A DNA stretch of 64,000 nt from JAUIAI01 sp045106815 (GTDB lineage: Bacteria > Pseudomonadota > Gammaproteobacteria > Burkholderiales > Burkholderiaceae_E). Shown here piece after piece: positions 44,972 through 54,010 of this stretch. The stretch is taken from positions 1 through 64,000 of the forward strand of contig JBGCFG010000095.1 of the NCBI GenBank assembly GCA_045106815.1. Reading direction: 5' to 3'. The first letter of the stretch is position 1. Each line of letters begins with the position of its first letter. Both the position numbers and the translations under genes were made by a program. The notes beneath the pieces are model-generated. The model had not been told where the DNA came from. It made no database searches and saw only the letters and a program-made list of their open reading frames with translations.

Positions 44972-45135
44972 TGCCCGGAGTATTCATGAACGGTCGGCTT
45001 ATCGCGCCGGGCCCTGTGGTCACAGGCGTTTTGGCGAACGAGCGCAATACTGGTGTGTATTGTCGAGTGAGCCAAAGCGCCTGTGGGCGCAGGGAACAAG
45101 TGAGAAGTCGGCCAGTCCATGAATAATCCGGGCTA
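44972..45135. repeat. 165-bp palindromic intergenic repeat, copy B
   Basis: This is the second copy of the repeat described at 15263-15427, in the same orientation. It fills nearly the whole space between the small oxidase assembly gene and cox11, and its right end supplies the TAG stop codon of the small gene. The terminal arms pair well (GCCCGGAGTATTCATG with CATGAATAATCCGGGC, one mismatch), and the inner arms and central hairpin are as in copy A. Bases 45031-45108 are identical to copy A. No reading frame within it looks real. Confidence 0.88.
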
Positions 45136-45291
45136 GGCCTGCGTCAGCGCGATTCGGTTAATGATCACGCTGCCAAAAAAGAACGCAGCAATCAGCACAA
45201 GGATGAAAGCTGTGATCCATTTGCCCGAGCCGCGCTGCGCCTGGGAATTCTCAGGTGCAGCCGGGCCCTTACTGTTGGTTGAATCAACCAT
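45133..45291 (-). CDS. Cytochrome oxidase small assembly protein
   Basis: This 52-residue protein starts MVDSTNSKGPAAPEN, has a basic region (QAQRGSGK) and one membrane helix (WITAFILVLIAAFFFGSVII). A one-helix protein of about 40-50 residues at this place between ctaD and cox11 is standard in betaproteobacterial oxidase operons. Its ATG overlaps the ctaD TAA (TAATG), and its TAG lies in the end of repeat copy B. The C-terminus (NRIALTQA) may have been altered when the repeat arrived. Confidence 0.82.
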   Translation of the reverse strand: MVDSTNSKGPAAPENSQAQRGSGKWITAFILVLIAAFFFGSVIINRIALTQA

Positions 45292-46883
45292 TACTTGACC
45301 TGTGGGGGCGTCTCAAAGGTGTGGAAAGGAGCCGGGCTTGGCACTGTCCATTCCAGGCCTTCCGCACCCTCCCAAACCTTGTCTTCAGCTTTCTCTCCGC
45401 CCTTAATGCACTTAATGATGGCGTACAGGAAGATAAGCTGCGACAGGCCAAAGCCAAACGCGCCGATAGTGGCCAACATGTTGAAGTCGGCGAACTGCAT
45501 CGCATAGTCGGCATAACGACGCGGCATACCGGCTAGGCCCAGGAAGTGCATCGGGAAGAACGTGATGTTGAAGAAGATCATTGACGCCCAGAAGTGCCAC
45601 AAGCCAAGCTTCTCGTCATACATATGCCCGGTCCACTTGGGCAGCCAGTAGTAGGTACCAGCAAACAAGGCAAACAGCGAGCCCGCCACGAGCACATAGT
45701 GGAAGTGCGCGACGACGTAGTAGGTGTCGTGAAGCGCAATATCAAGCGGTGCCACCGCGAGGATCACACCCGTGAGACCGCCCATCGTGAACACAAAGAT
45801 GAACCCGAGCGCAAACAGCATCGGTGTCTCGAAGGTCATCGAGCCACGCCACATCGTGGCAATCCAGTTAAAGATCTTCACGCCGGTTGGCACGGCAATG
45901 AGCATCGTCGCGTACATGAAGAACAACTGGCCGGTCACTGGCATGCCGGTGGTGAACATGTGGTGCGCCCAAACGATGAACGACAACACCGCAATGGATG
46001 CGGTCGCATAGACCATCGAGCTATAGCCAAACAGACGCTTACGGGCAAAGGCTGGAATGATCTCCGAGACGATCCCGAAAGCGGGCAGGATCATGATGTA
46101 GACCTCGGGGTGACCGAAGAACCAGAAAATGTGCTGGTACATCACGGGGTCACCACCGCCGGCCGCATTGAAGAAGCTTGTGCCAAAGTGACGATCTGTG
46201 AGCACCATGGTGATGGCACCCGCCAATACAGGCATCACGGCAATCAGCAGAAAGGCTGTGATAAGCCAGGTCCAGGCGAACATCGGCATCTTCATCAGCG
46301 TCATGCCAGGCGCGCGCATGTTCAGGATGGTGGTGATGATGTTGATTGAGCCCATGATGGAACTCGCACCCAAGATGTGGATCGCGAAAATCGCCATATC
46401 CATGCCCGGGCCCATCTGAACCGATAGCGGTGCATAGAGCGTCCAGCCAGCAGCCGTTGCGCCACCCGGCACAAAGTATGAGCCCACCAGCAACAACGCG
46501 GCCGGCGGCAGCAGCCAGAAGCTGAAGTTGTTCATCCGGGCAAATGCCATGTCGGCAGCGCCAACCTGCAAGGGCAGCATCCAGTTCGCGAAGCCCACAA
46601 ACGCCGGCATGATCGCGCCGAACACCATGATCAGGCCGTGCATGGTGGTCATCTGATTGAAGAACTCAGGCTCGACAATCTGCAAGCCTGGCATAAAGAG
46701 TTCACTGCGCAGGATCAGCGCATTGATGCCGCCCACGATAAACATCGTGAAGCTGAACCACAGATACATCGTGCCGATGTCTTTGTGGTTGGTCGCGTAG
46801 ACCCAGCGTCGCCATCCGGATGGATGGTCATGCGCATGATCATGATCGTGAGCGGATTCGCCGCCGCCGATAACTGCACTCAT
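45291..46883 (-). CDS. ctaD: Cytochrome c oxidase subunit I
   Basis: This is the catalytic subunit of the aa3-type terminal oxidase, carrying heme a, heme a3 and CuB. The 530-residue protein has twelve membrane helices. Key ligands and motifs are visible: TTMHGLIMVF, FWFFGHPEVYIMILPAFG with the CuB His-Tyr pair, WAHHMFTTGM with two CuB His residues, and DTYYVVAHFHYVL with the heme ligands. The N-terminus is His-rich (HDHDHAHDHPSG). Proton-channel residues of the K and D pathways are in place as far as can be judged by eye. Confidence 0.98.
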   Translation of the reverse strand: MSAVIGGGESAHDHDHAHDHPSGWRRWVYATNHKDIGTMYLWFSFTMFIVGGINALILRSELFMPGLQIVEPEFFNQMTTMHGLIMVFGAIMPAFVGFANWMLPLQVGAADMAFARMNNFSFWLLPPAALLLVGSYFVPGGATAAGWTLYAPLSVQMGPGMDMAIFAIHILGASSIMGSINIITTILNMRAPGMTLMKMPMFAWTWLITAFLLIAVMPVLAGAITMVLTDRHFGTSFFNAAGGGDPVMYQHIFWFFGHPEVYIMILPAFGIVSEIIPAFARKRLFGYSSMVYATASIAVLSFIVWAHHMFTTGMPVTGQLFFMYATMLIAVPTGVKIFNWIATMWRGSMTFETPMLFALGFIFVFTMGGLTGVILAVAPLDIALHDTYYVVAHFHYVLVAGSLFALFAGTYYWLPKWTGHMYDEKLGLWHFWASMIFFNITFFPMHFLGLAGMPRRYADYAMQFADFNMLATIGAFGFGLSQLIFLYAIIKCIKGGEKAEDKVWEGAEGLEWTVPSPAPFHTFETPPQVK

Positions 46884-46943
46884 GAATTACTCCTGTTCTC
46901 TTGCTTTTGCTGCTGCTTCAATTGGTTTCGTCAGTCGCGCGGG

Positions 46944-48101
46944 TTAGCGAGCCTGCATAAACGCTTTGGGCTGGATGATGCTTTCTTCTGGCTGGTTACC
47001 CCAGGCATTGCGGGTATAAGTGGCGACAGCCGCGAGTTCAACATCACTCAACTGTTTGAATGAGGCCATAGCTGCCCCTTGAACGCCATTAAGCAAAATG
47101 GCGATCTGGTCAGCAGGGGCGCCGACGACTTTTTGCGATCCGACCAATGCCGGAAATGCGCCTGGCACACCTTGGCCGTTCGCCTGGTGGCAGGCCACAC
47201 AATTGGAGGCGTAAACCTTCTCTCCGCGCGCGTTCAGTTCGGCCAGCGTCCATTCCTTGTTGGGGTCATCAAGACTCGCCAGCATTTCGGCTTGCTTGCC
47301 CTGCACCCATGATGAATAGTCTTCCGCCGATTTCACTTCAACCACGATGGGCATGAACGCATGATTCTTGCCGCATAGCTCGGTGCAGTAACCACGGTAG
47401 GTACCCACTTTCTCAGCCTTAAACCACAGATCGCGAACAAACCCGGGAATGGCGTCCTGCTTGACGCCGAATGCTGGTACGTACCAGGCGTGGATCACAT
47501 CGTTTGCGGTGGTAATAATTCTCACCTTCGCGTCAACCGGGACGACCATCGCATTGTCTACTTCGGTCAGGTAGGTTTCTGACTTCTCCTCGTCACCTCT
47601 GATTTGGGCCTCTGGTGTCGAGATGGTGGACAAGAAGCTGATGCCCTCTCCCTCTCCCTTGACGTAGTCGTAACCCCACTTCCACTGATAGCCGGTCGCC
47701 TTGATCGTGACCGCCGCATTGGACGTGTCTTTTTGGGCAATCACTTCGCCGGTGGCCACCGCGCCCAGGCCGATCACGATGATGAACGGCACGATTGTCC
47801 AGACAATCTCGACTGTGGTGCTCTCATGAAAGTCTGCTGGCTTGGCACCTTTGGACTTGCGGTGAGCAAACACTGAATAGAACATCACCCCGAAAACCGC
47901 CACAAAAATGGCCAGACACACCCACAACAAGACGTTGTGCAAGTAGTGCTGGCCCTCAGCGATAGAAGTAACGGGATCAGCCAGATTGAGCTGATTAACA
48001 GCGGGTCCGCCTGGCATGTCGCCAACGGCCAGCGCTGTAACGGGTAACCCGAGCAACAAGACAGCCTTGGCGACCCAACCTGCAACGTGATTCAATTTCA
48101 T
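46944..48101 (-). CDS. coxB: Cytochrome c oxidase subunit II with C-terminal cytochrome c domain
   Basis: Subunit II accepts electrons from cytochrome c. The 385-residue protein has a signal peptide (LLLGLPVTALAVGD), two membrane helices, the cupredoxin CuA domain with CTELCGKNHAFM and the upstream DVIHAWYVPAFG, and a fused cytochrome c domain with CVACH (heme c), an arrangement common in proteobacteria. The ATG at 48101 was chosen; a longer frame to 48356 overlaps DUF2244 and has no signal peptide at its start. It is the first gene of the oxidase operon. Confidence 0.96.
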   Translation of the reverse strand: MKLNHVAGWVAKAVLLLGLPVTALAVGDMPGGPAVNQLNLADPVTSIAEGQHYLHNVLLWVCLAIFVAVFGVMFYSVFAHRKSKGAKPADFHESTTVEIVWTIVPFIIVIGLGAVATGEVIAQKDTSNAAVTIKATGYQWKWGYDYVKGEGEGISFLSTISTPEAQIRGDEEKSETYLTEVDNAMVVPVDAKVRIITTANDVIHAWYVPAFGVKQDAIPGFVRDLWFKAEKVGTYRGYCTELCGKNHAFMPIVVEVKSAEDYSSWVQGKQAEMLASLDDPNKEWTLAELNARGEKVYASNCVACHQANGQGVPGAFPALVGSQKVVGAPADQIAILLNGVQGAAMASFKQLSDVELAAVATYTRNAWGNQPEESIIQPKAFMQAR

Positions 48102-48147
48102 GGATATGCGACCTGCTTGAACTTCAATAATTAGAATTTGACCAACT

Positions 48148-48747
48148 TTAACGACTCGCCGGGACACCCGTAAAAACTCGACGCAGTTCATTTGCGAGCC
48201 GGGGACGTGCACTCGCCGGCGCGAACCGGCCAACGGATAAAGCCTGCCTGGCCGTGACAACCTGAACCAGGTCACGCGGCCGACCAGAATATTCAACCCT
48301 GAACCAATCTGCCCTTTGCTCGATGCGGTCCACCCGCGAACCAAGACTTGTTTCAATCGTCAGTTTGCCGGGCTGCGCAACGATCCGTTCATAGTCCGCT
48401 GCGTGCCTGCCAAACATCACAAATGCCAAGCCAAGCGCAGAAATCTCCAGTACTGCAAACGGCACCACCAGCCAAGCGCCCATCATGGCGAAAGCCAAAG
48501 CGATAAGGAGCGACAAAGACGCCAGAGACCCAAACCATAGGGCCAGTTGAGCAGGCGAAAGAGAACAATTGCGTTTGAGCAGCCACTCATGACCGCCCAC
48601 TACCGTTGAACCTTGCCGTTGTGATCCTGCCGGTGTTGATTCGTCTGAAATCGAATCTTCCTGACCGGACTCTTCCGACCCTAAACCCCCCGGGTGTGGA
48701 CTCGTTTGGTCCCGCCCGATTGCCTGGTGACTCCACCGAAACAACAT
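48148..48747 (-). CDS. DUF2244 membrane protein
   Basis: This 199-residue protein has a low-complexity N-terminus, the WLLKRNCSLSPAQLALWFGSLASLSLLIALAFAMMGAWLVVPFAVLE region with two membrane helices, and a C-terminal domain (GRHAADYERIV, LRRVFTG-like end), matching DUF2244. Such genes precede coxB in many betaproteobacteria. The function is unknown. The real start may be further in, since the first 50 residues look unconserved. Confidence 0.85.
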   Translation of the reverse strand: MLFRWSHQAIGRDQTSPHPGGLGSEESGQEDSISDESTPAGSQRQGSTVVGGHEWLLKRNCSLSPAQLALWFGSLASLSLLIALAFAMMGAWLVVPFAVLEISALGLAFVMFGRHAADYERIVAQPGKLTIETSLGSRVDRIEQRADWFRVEYSGRPRDLVQVVTARQALSVGRFAPASARPRLANELRRVFTGVPASR

Positions 48748-48975
48748 ACCTGGTGCCGCCGTAAATCTTCTTCTCGACGGTCGATTGTAGTGGTGCGGAT
48801 CAAGCGCGGCAAATGAGACGAGTCAACTGTTGCCCGCATGCCTTAAGCTGACACGAAAAGAAGCCATCACTGGCCCGATCAAGTGCCCGGGGAGCAATCA
48901 AATTGTTCTAGACAAACGCATGCCGATCGCTCTGGCCGATCAGCCGCGATATCGAGGGCAGCCAGGGGAAGACGC

Positions 48976-49872
48976 TTAAGTCAGCTTACCGGGTCGATGA
49001 AATTCGACAGGCTTGAGACCGCCTGGCAGGCGCTTACGCGCCGGACACCAGGCATGGCCGTAGACGATCTCGAATGTAATGGGAATTGAACCGTCTTTGT
49101 CACGCAGGTCAGATAAACCCAGTCGCCATTGGCGGAGTCGATCACGCCCTGACAGCCCGGCGCGTCTGTCTTTAAGAGGATTGCCGCCAAAACAGCGCAG
49201 GTCTTCCAACACCTTGTCAGCCGAACCGAAAGCGACCGTAACAAAGCTCATGTCCATCACGGGATCAGCAAATCCAGCAGAGACCAGCGCATCGCCGAGG
49301 TCGTGCATATCGTGGAACGGCATGAGATCCGCCCCCCGCTCGCGCAGTTCTTTCAGCGTATCAACCCCGAACATTGAGAACATGAGCAGCCCATCCGGCC
49401 TGATCGCGCGATGCCATTCTTTGACGGCACTTGCCGGATCGGCCAGCCAATGCAGACACATATTGGACCAGATCATGTCGGTGGATGAGTCGGGCACCGG
49501 CAGCGTCGCGGCGTCCCCCACGACCAACTTGGCTAAAGGCTCATGGCGGCGACGGGCCGAATCCAGGACCTTCGCGAGAAAACCGTCCGCGGGCGGTAAT
49601 AACCGCTTTTGGGCATGCCGAACCATGGGCTCGGATGAATCCACGCCGAGCATCGTTGCATTTGGATAGCGCTTGCGCAGCGCCAGCACGCCATCCCCAA
49701 GCCCGCTGCCCACCTCAACGATGCTCTTAGGCGTAGCTTTGATCAGGTCGAGCCGGCTAAGCATCTGAGCCTCCGCCTCGCGCAACAAAAAGTTTGCACC
49801 AGCAAGACGATCAACTCGCCGAGCGAATTGTTGTCTCACTGCTTTCTGATCTATGCCGTTTAGTTCAACCAT
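48976..49872 (-). CDS. SAM-dependent methyltransferase, BioC/NDUFAF5-like
   Basis: This 298-residue class I methyltransferase has the SAM motif VEVGSGLGDGVLALRKRYP and the acidic strand end LGVDSSEPMV, then DMIWSNMCLHWLADPASAVKEWHRAIRPDGLLMFSMFG, the BioC-type signature. BioC methylates malonyl-ACP to start biotin synthesis, but related proteins have other roles, and no other bio gene is seen. It is divergent from comF, a neighbour pairing common in Burkholderiales. Confidence 0.85.
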   Translation of the reverse strand: MVELNGIDQKAVRQQFARRVDRLAGANFLLREAEAQMLSRLDLIKATPKSIVEVGSGLGDGVLALRKRYPNATMLGVDSSEPMVRHAQKRLLPPADGFLAKVLDSARRRHEPLAKLVVGDAATLPVPDSSTDMIWSNMCLHWLADPASAVKEWHRAIRPDGLLMFSMFGVDTLKELRERGADLMPFHDMHDLGDALVSAGFADPVMDMSFVTVAFGSADKVLEDLRCFGGNPLKDRRAGLSGRDRLRQWRLGLSDLRDKDGSIPITFEIVYGHAWCPARKRLPGGLKPVEFHRPGKLT

Positions 49873-49944
49873 GTGTGCAGTATACGAAGCGAGCGGGAAA
49901 AAGCTAAGCTTTTCAGCCGTTTAAACCAACCACCGGGACCACCA

Positions 49945-50688
49945 ATGGATGCCATCCGTCGGGTCACGACGCACGCAGCCAACATCTTCCTTGCCAACCT
50001 TCACAGCCTCCACCCCCGAATTTGCTCGCTTTGCGGCGAACCGCAGGCAGGGCGGGCCTTTTGCCACTGGTGCGTCCAGTCGCTACCCGGTCTGGATCGG
50101 GTGCGCTGCCTAAGCTGCGCTGCGCCTGTTAGCGCACCACTTTCCGTAAGCCTTGGTCGATGCAAGCACTGTCGTGAACGCGCATGGGCACCGGACCGAA
50201 GCCTGACCCTCGCTGACTACGCCATGCCAGTGGACCGGTTGATTCTCTCGGCAAAGCACCACGGCCAGCCGCAACTCATGACAAGCGCTGCGCACACCCT
50301 AGCGAAGAAAGTACGCAGCAAACTGCCGATACCCGCCTGGCCGGACCTCGTGATTCCGGTGCCTCTCAATACTGCGCGTCTTCGCTATCGCGGGTTTAAT
50401 CAATCAGCGCTGATTGCGCGTGTCCTGGCGCGCCAATGGCAGATTCAACTTTCACTTGATGCCTTGATCCGCCTGCGCAACACCCAGCCACAGCAATCGC
50501 TTGCGCGACGCGAACGGCACCGCAACCTGGCTAATGCATTTGCCTGTCGCTCAGACTTAACCGGCAAGCGAATACTGCTGACAGATGATGTCATGACCAG
50601 CGGCGCCACTATTCACTGGGCCGCGGTTGCACTGCGGGCGGCTGGCGCATCAAGCGTCACCGCAGTGACGCTTGCCAGAACACCTTAA
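49945..50688 (+). CDS. comF: ComF family phosphoribosyltransferase-like protein
   Basis: ComF proteins take part in DNA uptake and processing during natural competence. The 247-residue protein has an N-terminal zinc-finger part with paired Cys (CSLCG, FCHWC, CLSCA, CKHC) and a phosphoribosyltransferase domain ending with the PRPP loop ILLTDDVMTSGAT. NTARLRYRGFNQSALIA and QQSLARRERHRNLANAF are family signatures. The ATG at 49945 was chosen; an upstream frame to 49873 lacks homology. It is 35 bp ahead of trmL. Confidence 0.92.
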   Translation: MDAIRRVTTHAANIFLANLHSLHPRICSLCGEPQAGRAFCHWCVQSLPGLDRVRCLSCAAPVSAPLSVSLGRCKHCRERAWAPDRSLTLADYAMPVDRLILSAKHHGQPQLMTSAAHTLAKKVRSKLPIPAWPDLVIPVPLNTARLRYRGFNQSALIARVLARQWQIQLSLDALIRLRNTQPQQSLARRERHRNLANAFACRSDLTGKRILLTDDVMTSGATIHWAAVALRAAGASSVTAVTLARTP

Positions 50689-50723
50689 TCGGCTACTGCA
50701 TTGGCTTCAGGCAAAATCTCACC

Positions 50724-51191
50724 ATGATTAACCTGGTGCTCGTGCAACCCGAAATCCCGCCCAATACGGGCAACATCATCCGGCTGGCTGCCAATTGCGG
50801 TGCTCACCTTCATTTGGTTGGGCCCATGGGGTTTGCGCTGGACCATGCCAAGATGAGACGCGCTGGGCTCGACTATCACGAGTTTGCAAGATTGAGCTTT
50901 CACGACACCTGGGACGCTTTTACAAGCCAGCTGCCAATGCCAGCGCAACTTTATGCCTTGACCACCAAAGGTAAGCGCAATGCGTTCGATATCTGCTTTC
51001 AGCCAACCGACTGGTTGGTATTTGGGTCAGAAACACGAGGCCTGCCCGACCCGGTTTACGACCGCATAGCGCCCGAACATCGACTGCGTCTGCCGATGTG
51101 CGAACACAACCGCAGCATGAACTTGTCCAACGCCGTTGCCGTCATGGCTTATGAGGCGTGGCGCCAGCAGGGATTTGCCGGGAGTGAATGA
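50724..51191 (+). CDS. trmL: tRNA (cytidine/uridine-2'-O-)-methyltransferase
   Basis: TrmL methylates the ribose of the wobble base in tRNA-Leu. The 155-residue SPOUT enzyme has the start MINLVLVQPEIPPNTGNIIRLAANC and the knotted C-terminal motifs LVFGSETRGLPDPVYD and LPMCEHNRSMNLSNAVAVMAYEAWRQ, all diagnostic. Length is normal. It lies in the conserved comF-trmL-gpsA-secB neighbourhood, here interrupted by the repeat lipoprotein. Confidence 0.96.
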   Translation: MINLVLVQPEIPPNTGNIIRLAANCGAHLHLVGPMGFALDHAKMRRAGLDYHEFARLSFHDTWDAFTSQLPMPAQLYALTTKGKRNAFDICFQPTDWLVFGSETRGLPDPVYDRIAPEHRLRLPMCEHNRSMNLSNAVAVMAYEAWRQQGFAGSE

Positions 51192-51314
51192 ATCTCACCA
51201 CGGTGAGATTGAGTTGTCGCGAGATTGACGCTAACGTCGAGGCCTCTCCTCCTTCTTGATCAATGACCGCATATGCATCGCGCTTCCGCCGTCTTACCCG
51301 CCCCCAATCTCCGC

Positions 51315-52331
51315 ATGGCAGAACGTGAGCCTGATCGTTCGCTGCGATATCTGTCGCGAATGGCAACGATCACGGTCGCGCTTTTGCTGCTGGCCGGTTG
51401 CGGCGGCGACGGCGCAACCGGTAGTGGTGGCCAAACAGGCGGGGGTAGCCCAACACCGGGCACCGGCGGTAGTAATCCAGGGCAGGTACCACTGGGGTTT
51501 AGCTACAAAACCACCGCTTTGCAGGGCAATGCCAACGACTTCGGCGGTGAAGCCAACCAGGAAGGCCTAAGCGGCTTTCGCTACCGAAGCGGACAGGCAT
51601 TTGGCGGGGTGACCGAGTCGATCTATATCAAAGATAACAGCACCGATTCGCGCTTTGATCATCGACTATTAGCGCCAAGCGCAAACATTGACGATTTAAT
51701 CATCCAGGCGAATGCGCAAGGCGCTGAAGGCTACCGGTTCAGAGGCAATCTGGTCTTTGATCCTGGTGGTGCTGACGAAACCGTTGCCCTTTACACGCGT
51801 AACAGCGCTGTGGTGGCCGCCTATGCCTATGAAGCCCGGGAACCAGACAATACAGCTGCCGGGCGTCTTAGCCAGCTCAATGATCAAGGCGTACGCGGCT
51901 ACCGGTATATCTCAGATTTTGTGTTCGGCGGCACGACAACGCGTAGCCTGTACGCCAGCAATACATCAGAGGCAGCGCGCTATGTCTATCAGCTCCTCGA
52001 TACACCTACCGACTCCGCAGCTTTTCTGCAGCAGCTAACAGAACAAGGCGACAGCGGGTCGCGTTTTCGCGGCACCATCTTTTTAGCAACCGATGGGGTA
52101 ACGCGGTCGATATTTGTGAGCAGACCTGAACAAGGCGCTCGCTATGCCTATCAGTTTGAAACGCCTGCCACGACGCCAGAATCCTTCGTAAGCCGGGCTA
52201 CCGAATTGGGCGCGCAACGTTTGCTCTACCAAGCCGATCTGCAATTTGGAACGCAGGTGCAATCGCTCTATGTAGACGTGACGCAATGCGCGTGCCAACC
52301 CCTGCGCTTGTCTGACCCGTTCACGGACTAG
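51315..52331 (+). CDS. Lipoprotein with about six 54-residue repeats, unknown family
   Basis: I do not recognise this protein. It has a lipobox (LLLLAGCGG), a Gly/Thr/Ser/Pro-rich spacer, and then imperfect repeats of about 54 residues with the pattern LxxQGxxGYRFRGxxxF, three to ten residues, then SIYxxxxSxxARYxYxL. Repeats start near GLSGFRYRSG, GAEGYRFRGN, GVRGYRYISD, GDSGSRFRGT and a degenerate GAQRLLYQAD. It would sit on the outer membrane or in the periplasm. The start is uncertain among ATGs at 51273, 51315 and 51360. It lies between trmL and the LOG gene, probably as an insertion. Confidence 0.75.
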   Translation: MAEREPDRSLRYLSRMATITVALLLLAGCGGDGATGSGGQTGGGSPTPGTGGSNPGQVPLGFSYKTTALQGNANDFGGEANQEGLSGFRYRSGQAFGGVTESIYIKDNSTDSRFDHRLLAPSANIDDLIIQANAQGAEGYRFRGNLVFDPGGADETVALYTRNSAVVAAYAYEAREPDNTAAGRLSQLNDQGVRGYRYISDFVFGGTTTRSLYASNTSEAARYVYQLLDTPTDSAAFLQQLTEQGDSGSRFRGTIFLATDGVTRSIFVSRPEQGARYAYQFETPATTPESFVSRATELGAQRLLYQADLQFGTQVQSLYVDVTQCACQPLRLSDPFTD

Positions 52332-52368
52332 ATCCGGGCCAGGGCCTGGCGATGGTGGGACTCAGGCT

Positions 52369-52947
52369 CTAAGTTTCGCGGGCAACTTGATTGACTGGGG
52401 CGCTGGCAAACATTTGGTCGAGCAGAGGTTCAATATGTGCGTCGACGATTAAGGCATCAAGGTCCTGCTGACCGACGAACCCTTTATCAGCGAAGCCATT
52501 AACCAGCGCGAACAAGTCGTCAAAGTATCCGTTTGCGTTAAGAATGCCATTGGGTTTCTGGTGAAAACCGATTTGCCTTAACGTCATCACCTCGAACAAT
52601 TCATCCAGGGTGCCAAGACCTCCGGGCAGCGACACAAAGCCGTCGGCCAGGTCAATCATTCTCGTTTTGCGCACAGCCATCGACTCGACTTTTTCAAGCC
52701 GTGTGACGTTCAGGTTACCGAGTTCCTGAGCCATCAACGAATGGGGGATCACACCGATCACCTCGCCCTCTTCATCAAGCGCTCCAGCGGCAACCGCGCC
52801 CATCAGGCCAACGCCACCGCCGCCATACACCACCCCATAGCCCCTACGCGCGATGCTTTGACCCACCGCTCGCGCCAGAGACATCCAGGAAGGATCGCTA
52901 CCGGGGCGGGCACCACAAAAAACGCAAATTCGTTTGTCTGGCTTCAC
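52369..52947 (-). CDS. LOG family protein (TIGR00730), nucleotide phosphoribohydrolase
   Basis: This 192-residue Rossmann-like protein has the LOG motif PGGLGTLDELFEVMTL (PGGxGTxxE) and the FCGARPGSDP start. LOG proteins cleave nucleotide 5'-monophosphates such as cytokinin ribotides to the base and ribose phosphate; bacterial copies may also act on AMP or other purines. The physiological substrate is not known. It lies 37 bp after gpsA on the same strand. Confidence 0.92.
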   Translation of the reverse strand: MKPDKRICVFCGARPGSDPSWMSLARAVGQSIARRGYGVVYGGGGVGLMGAVAAGALDEEGEVIGVIPHSLMAQELGNLNVTRLEKVESMAVRKTRMIDLADGFVSLPGGLGTLDELFEVMTLRQIGFHQKPNGILNANGYFDDLFALVNGFADKGFVGQQDLDALIVDAHIEPLLDQMFASAPVNQVARET

Positions 52948-52984
52948 TCAAAACTCCAGGCGCAACAGGCGCCAATCGCAAACG

Positions 52985-53992
52985 CTATTGTTGCTCGTTC
53001 GCTGGATCGCGGGCGAGCAGTTGCGACACTGCATCGCCTGGTAGCTGCCGCTGGTCGATTACTGCCTGCACGGCATTGGCGATCGGCATCTCGACCCCTT
53101 TGGCCTGAGCCAAGGCTAGTGCCGCGGCACAACAAGGCACCCCTTCGGCCACATGCCCCAATGACTCGGTGATGCTTTTGATGGGCTCGCCTTTGGCCAG
53201 CAGCAGGCCCACGCGCCGATTGCGAGACAAACCGCCGGCACAGGTGAGCATCAGATCGCCCAGACCTGCAAGGCCCATAAACGTGGCCGGCTGCGCACCC
53301 AGTGCCACCCCCAACCGCGTCATTTCAGCGAGGCCCCGAGTGACAAGCGCGGCCCGAGCGTTGTCGCCAAGCTGCAAGCCATCAGCAATACCTGCAGCAA
53401 GCGCCATGACGTTCTTTAGCGCGCCAGCCAGTTCAACACCCAGCAAGTCCTCACTCAGGTAAATCCGCATGGCGCTGTGGTGGAAAACCGATTGCACCCT
53501 ATCGCCAAGCGCCGCATCGGTTGACGCAGCGACCAGCGCACACGGCAGCCCCTTACCGACTTCCAAAGCAAAACTGGGACCGGACAAAACCGCGAACGGA
53601 TGCTCCCCTAAATGCTGCTCGCTTAACTGATGCGGCAACAAACCGGTGTAAGTATCTATCCCCTTGGAAACTCCCACGAGAGCGGACAGCGTGCCGCCCT
53701 GCGCCACCCTGCCAGCCATCAGATCGAGCGTTTGCCCAAGGGCGGCAATCGGCGTCGCCAGCACAATCAAGCCGTCGTCACCGGCGAAGGTCAAGGCCTC
53801 ATCAAACTGATCTGTGATTGAGATGTCGGGCTGCAATGCGACACCCGGCAGATATTGCTCGTTCTCGGATGCAGCGCGAATTTGCGTGACCAGATCCGCG
53901 CGCCGCGCCCACAGCATGACGTCATGCTGGCGAGCCAGGTGGCAGGCAAGGGCAGTGCCCCAGGCACCTGCCCCTAAGACGGTGCAACGCAT
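52985..53992 (-). CDS. gpsA: NAD(P)-dependent glycerol-3-phosphate dehydrogenase
   Basis: GpsA reduces dihydroxyacetone phosphate to sn-glycerol 3-phosphate for phospholipid synthesis. The 335-residue protein has GAGAWGTALACHLA (residues 7-20), VGVSKGIDT, the catalytic-Lys region VELAGALKNVMALAAGI and GLGDLMLTCAGGLSRNRRVG. All are canonical. It follows secB by 18 bp, the widely conserved secB-gpsA pair. Confidence 0.97.
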   Translation of the reverse strand: MRCTVLGAGAWGTALACHLARQHDVMLWARRADLVTQIRAASENEQYLPGVALQPDISITDQFDEALTFAGDDGLIVLATPIAALGQTLDLMAGRVAQGGTLSALVGVSKGIDTYTGLLPHQLSEQHLGEHPFAVLSGPSFALEVGKGLPCALVAASTDAALGDRVQSVFHHSAMRIYLSEDLLGVELAGALKNVMALAAGIADGLQLGDNARAALVTRGLAEMTRLGVALGAQPATFMGLAGLGDLMLTCAGGLSRNRRVGLLLAKGEPIKSITESLGHVAEGVPCCAAALALAQAKGVEMPIANAVQAVIDQRQLPGDAVSQLLARDPANEQQ

Positions 53993-54010
53993 GACATCTC
54001 TTTGGGCCTG

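Noticed and set aside
45594..46349. A 251-codon plus-strand frame opposite ctaD
   Set aside because: The translation is dominated by His, Arg and Asp residues from antisense codons of a membrane protein and has no family features.
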